Positions 6,987 through 8,627 of a stretch of 8,627 bases of DNA are shown one piece after another (the stretch's first letter is position 1; the number at the start of each line of letters is the position of its first letter). The notes under the pieces are model-generated. The model was not told the origin of the DNA. It ran no database searches and saw nothing but the letters and a program-made list of their open reading frames with translations. The position numbers were made by a program, and so were the translations under genes. The stretch is taken from NCBI GenBank assembly GCA_023427545.1, contig JAEZBF010000207.1:1-8627 (forward strand). The letters are read 5' to 3'. The DNA comes from Pseudomonadota bacterium. GTDB lineage: Bacteria > Pseudomonadota > Alphaproteobacteria > Rhizobiales > Devosiaceae.

Positions 6987-6999
6987 GGCCAACAATAGC

Positions 7000-7034
7000 G
7001 CTGCGGCGCGGGCCCCATGGCGCCGCGCCGCAGC
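7000..7034 (-). promoter_or_regulatory. Strong intercistronic hairpin between binding-protein and ATPase genes
   Basis: The arms GCTGCGGCGCGG (7000-7011) and CCGCGCCGCAGC (7023-7034) are perfect 12-bp complements. Three more pairs (GCC 7012-7014 with GGC 7019-7021) can form inside with a one-base bulge. The stem begins 14 bases after the binding-protein stop and ends 13 bases before the ATPase ATG. In many binding-protein operons a hairpin here protects the upstream message from 3' decay or partly ends transcription, so that the binding protein is made in excess. The following GCTATTGTTGG is only mildly T-rich, so stabilisation or attenuation seems likelier than full termination. Confidence 0.7.
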
Positions 7035-7048
7035 CTGTCAGATGCGGA

Positions 7049-8011
7049 TCAGCCGGCGCTCGCGATCTTGGCCTTCAGGTCGGCCGAGAACTGATCGACG
7101 TTGTCCTTGTTGATCACCGCGGTCGGCACGATGATCAGGCCATCGGCGGGCACGCCCGACTTGTCGCCATTGAGGTAGGCGGCCATCAGCTTCATGCCCT
7201 GGTAGCCCCATTCGAAGGGCTGCTGGACGACGGTCGAAGCGAAGGAGCCTTCCTTGACGGCACCGAGGGTCACCGGGTCTTCGTCGAAGGCGACGACGGT
7301 GATCTGGCCGAGCTTGCCGGCGGCCTGGAGGGCCTCGTAGATCTTGGGCGGGTTATAGGAATAGAACCCGACCATGCAGTTGATCTCGGGGTTGGCGACC
7401 AGCACGTCGTCAACGTTGGAACGGGCGCGGGTGAAGTCCACGTCGTCGCCGCGGACGTCGACGAGCGTGATGTTCTTGCCCTCGATGGCCTGCTTGAAGC
7501 CGGCGATGCGCTCCTTGGCGTTGTCGGCATCAAGGAAGCCGACGAAGCCCATGCACTTGCCCTCCTTGCCGCCCATGGCCTTGACCATCTCCTCGCCGGC
7601 CTGGACGCCGGCGGCGGTGTTGGACGAGCCGAGATAGGCGATGCGGTTGGACTGAGGTGCATCGGAGTCGGTGGTAAAGAGCGGCACCTGAGCGGCAATG
7701 CGGTTGAAGGCGTCGATCGAGTTCTTGGGATCGGCCGAGGAGATCATGATGGCGTCGGTGCCGGCGGCGACCAGATCGTCCATCAGCGCGTTCTGGAGCG
7801 CCGCGGTGCCCTGCGCGGGGTAGCGGAACTGGAGCTCGTAGCCGTTGCCGAGCTCGGCCTGTGCCTTCTTCACCCCGGCTTCGGCCAGCTTCCAGAAATC
7901 GGAAGAGGCATTCACGACGAACGCGAGCTGCTTCTTCTCCTGCGCGATGGCCGAGCCAGAGATCATCAGGCTCGCAGCGGCGACCGCTGCAAGCAAAGCT
8001 TTGATGTGCAT
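7049..8011 (-). CDS. Periplasmic sugar-binding protein of a CUT2/ribose-type ABC importer
   Basis: This 320-residue protein would capture a sugar in the periplasm and hand it to the permease. A Sec signal peptide is clear: a positive start (MHIK), a hydrophobic core, and a likely cut after SAIA at residue 23. The mature part has the periplasmic-binding-protein type 1 (Peripla_BP_4, RbsB-like) pattern: LAFVVNASSDFWKLAEAGVK at the start of lobe 1, DAIMISSADPKNS, a hinge-region segment VPLFTTDSDAP, then GEEMVKAMGG and FDEDPVTLGAVKEG. Aromatic and acidic residues in DFWK and TDSDAP are placed to bind sugar, but they do not name it. The ATG at 8011 is preferred because GGGAGGA sits five bases upstream and the signal peptide starts there; the longer frame from 8110 has neither. 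It heads the operon. It could equally carry a pentose, hexose or polyol. Confidence 0.93.
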   Translation of the reverse strand: MHIKALLAAVAAASLMISGSAIAQEKKQLAFVVNASSDFWKLAEAGVKKAQAELGNGYELQFRYPAQGTAALQNALMDDLVAAGTDAIMISSADPKNSIDAFNRIAAQVPLFTTDSDAPQSNRIAYLGSSNTAAGVQAGEEMVKAMGGKEGKCMGFVGFLDADNAKERIAGFKQAIEGKNITLVDVRGDDVDFTRARSNVDDVLVANPEINCMVGFYSYNPPKIYEALQAAGKLGQITVVAFDEDPVTLGAVKEGSFASTVVQQPFEWGYQGMKLMAAYLNGDKSGVPADGLIIVPTAVINKDNVDQFSADLKAKIASAG

Positions 8012-8026
8012 GTGTATCCTCCCATG

Positions 8027-8043
8027 CCCGCTAACGGAGCGGG
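8027..8043 (-). promoter_or_regulatory. Inverted repeat CCCGCT-N5-AGCGGG, possible operator
   Basis: Perfect 6-base arms at 8027-8032 and 8038-8043 surround AACGG. The site lies four bases upstream of the ribosome site and, if the tentative promoter is right, at the transcription start, where a repressor (often LacI-family for such operons) would bind. A short 5'-UTR hairpin is the alternative. No regulator gene is in the window. Confidence 0.4.
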
Positions 8044-8080
8044 TGGCGGACATTAGTAGTATTTTTGCGCGGGAACAATC

Positions 8081-8092
8081 CTCGCCGGCGAG
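8081..8092. promoter_or_regulatory. Perfect 12-base palindrome CTCGCCGGCGAG upstream of the candidate promoter
   Basis: CTCGCCGGCGAG is its own reverse complement and lies two bases upstream of the candidate -35 box. That position suits an activator or a second operator. GC-rich palindromes of this length also arise by chance, so this is a candidate only. Confidence 0.3.
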
Positions 8093-8183
8093 AAACTTAC
8101 CTCCGGCCAACAGCCCGCCGAACGGCAGCGGCCGACGACAGTCACCTGCCGCCGGCCGCGCCCCCCCAAAGTCCCGCTGCCAA

Positions 8184-8627
8184 TCAGGCGGGCGGGATGT
8201 TCTGGTTCAACCGGAAGAGGTTCTCGGGATCGTACTGCAGCTTGACCTGCTGCAGCCGGCGCAGGGTAGCGGCCGGGTAGGCAGCACGGAGCCCGGAGGG
8301 GCCTTCGTTCTGGACGAAGTTGACGTAGGCGGTGCCGTCACCGGGGGCGATGGCCGCGATGCTCTGTTCCGCCCATGCGTTGAAGTGCGCCGCGCGGGTG
8401 GGGTCGGCATAGAGCGCAAGGCTTGCGACCATGATGCGCGCCGAACGGTGGGCGAACGCCGTCGCCTCTTCCGGCACACGGGCCATGGCGCCGCCGAGCA
8501 CGCGGACCTGGCCGAGCGGGATATCCGCATCGCAGGCCTGGAGCGAGGCGAGCATGGCCGCCGCTTCGCCCAGACCGAAGCAGTCGACGAAGCGGCTGCG
8601 GATGGAAACCGCAGGACGATCGTGCTC
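8184..8627 (-). CDS. FAD-linked oxidoreductase with BBE C-terminus, C-terminal part, cut by the window edge
   Basis: Only the last 147 residues are visible; the start and the FAD-binding (PCMH-type) domain lie beyond base 8627. The C-terminal 55 or so residues form the berberine-bridge-enzyme (BBE) motif: AYVNFVQNEG, then LRAAYPAATLRRLQQVKLQY, DPENLFRLNQNI and the end at PPA. Upstream, RVLGGAMARVPEEATAFAHR is the substrate-domain segment usual in bacterial members. These enzymes use covalently or tightly bound FAD to oxidise alcohols, sugars or other small molecules with oxygen as acceptor; the exact substrate cannot be told from this end. The gene points the same way as the sugar importer but is 172 bases away with a likely promoter between, so co-transcription is not shown. 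The family call is firm; the function is open. Confidence 0.88.
   Translation of the reverse strand, partial: EHDRPAVSIRSRFVDCFGLGEAAAMLASLQACDADIPLGQVRVLGGAMARVPEEATAFAHRSARIMVASLALYADPTRAAHFNAWAEQSIAAIAPGDGTAYVNFVQNEGPSGLRAAYPAATLRRLQQVKLQYDPENLFRLNQNIPPA

Larger units (their letters stand above)
8012..8183 (-). promoter_or_regulatory. Leader and likely promoter region of the sugar-transporter operon
   Basis: This 172-base gap separates the oxidase stop from the binding-protein start. Next to the gene is the ribosome site GGGAGGA (8017-8023). The only AT-rich patch (8051-8066, minus strand AAAAATACTACTAATG) suggests a promoter: TTGTTC (8073-8078), 17 bases, TAATGT (8050-8055). The -10 match is poor, so this is tentative. 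Two symmetric sites flank it and are listed separately. Towards the oxidase the DNA is GC-rich, with an imperfect stem CGGCAG (8123-8128) / CTGCCG (8146-8151) but no T-run. Confidence 0.35.

Noticed and set aside
5922..8056. Plus-strand open frames at 5922-6974 and 6971-8056
   Set aside because: They mirror the ATPase and binding-protein genes, are acidic and Gly/Ala-rich, and show no recognisable motif.
8012..8110. N-terminal extension of the binding protein
   Set aside because: It would bury the signal peptide behind 33 residues and ignore the GGGAGGA site five bases before the ATG at 8011; the region looks like promoter and leader.
1..8627. CRISPR arrays, tRNA or rRNA genes, insertion sequences, phage or defence genes
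   Set aside because: I saw no regularly spaced direct repeats, no RNA-gene pattern, no transposase or integrase motifs and no terminal inverted repeats with target duplications.

Overview
This window is GC-rich and tightly packed, and every credible gene lies on the minus strand. The protein types and the set of short intergenic palindromes fit an alphaproteobacterium. A Hyphomicrobiales/Devosia-like genome is my best guess, from family resemblance only. Reading in the direction of transcription (right to left), the window holds: the C-terminal part of an FAD-linked oxidase with a berberine-bridge (BBE) C-terminus; a three-gene CUT2/ribose-type sugar ABC importer (binding protein, double-ATPase, permease); a DoxX-family membrane protein; a large MHYT-PAS-PAS-GGDEF-EAL cyclic-di-GMP protein; and the first 129 codons of the translation GTPase LepA/EF4.

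Right part (about 8627-4441): the oxidase ends at 8184. A 172-base gap follows, with a possible promoter, a perfect 12-base palindrome and an inverted repeat just upstream of a strong Shine-Dalgarno site. The binding protein starts at 8011 with a clear signal peptide. Between it and the ATPase gene sits a perfect 12-bp GC-rich hairpin, the kind of element that lets a binding protein be made in excess over its transporter. The ATPase and permease genes overlap in an ATGA. No sugar enzyme or regulator is visible, so the substrate stays unassigned.

Middle (4440-3994): a 447-base stretch without a gene holds at least three different hairpin-forming sequences of the small dispersed intergenic type, plus two weaker ones. 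It separates the transporter operon from the single doxX-like gene, which has its own Shine-Dalgarno site and ends at a good intrinsic terminator (3499-3526).

Left part (3405-1): the c-di-GMP protein keeps the conserved residues of both the cyclase and phosphodiesterase domains but lacks the cyclase inhibitory I-site. The first Met of all three MHYT motifs is replaced. Between its stop and lepA lies a near-match to a CtrA box (CTAA-N7-CTAACCAT), correctly spaced but with one changed base per half-site.

I saw no convincing new multi-gene system. The best leads are regulatory or structural: the repeat cluster, the intercistronic hairpin, the CtrA-like box, the transporter leader, and the altered MHYT motifs.
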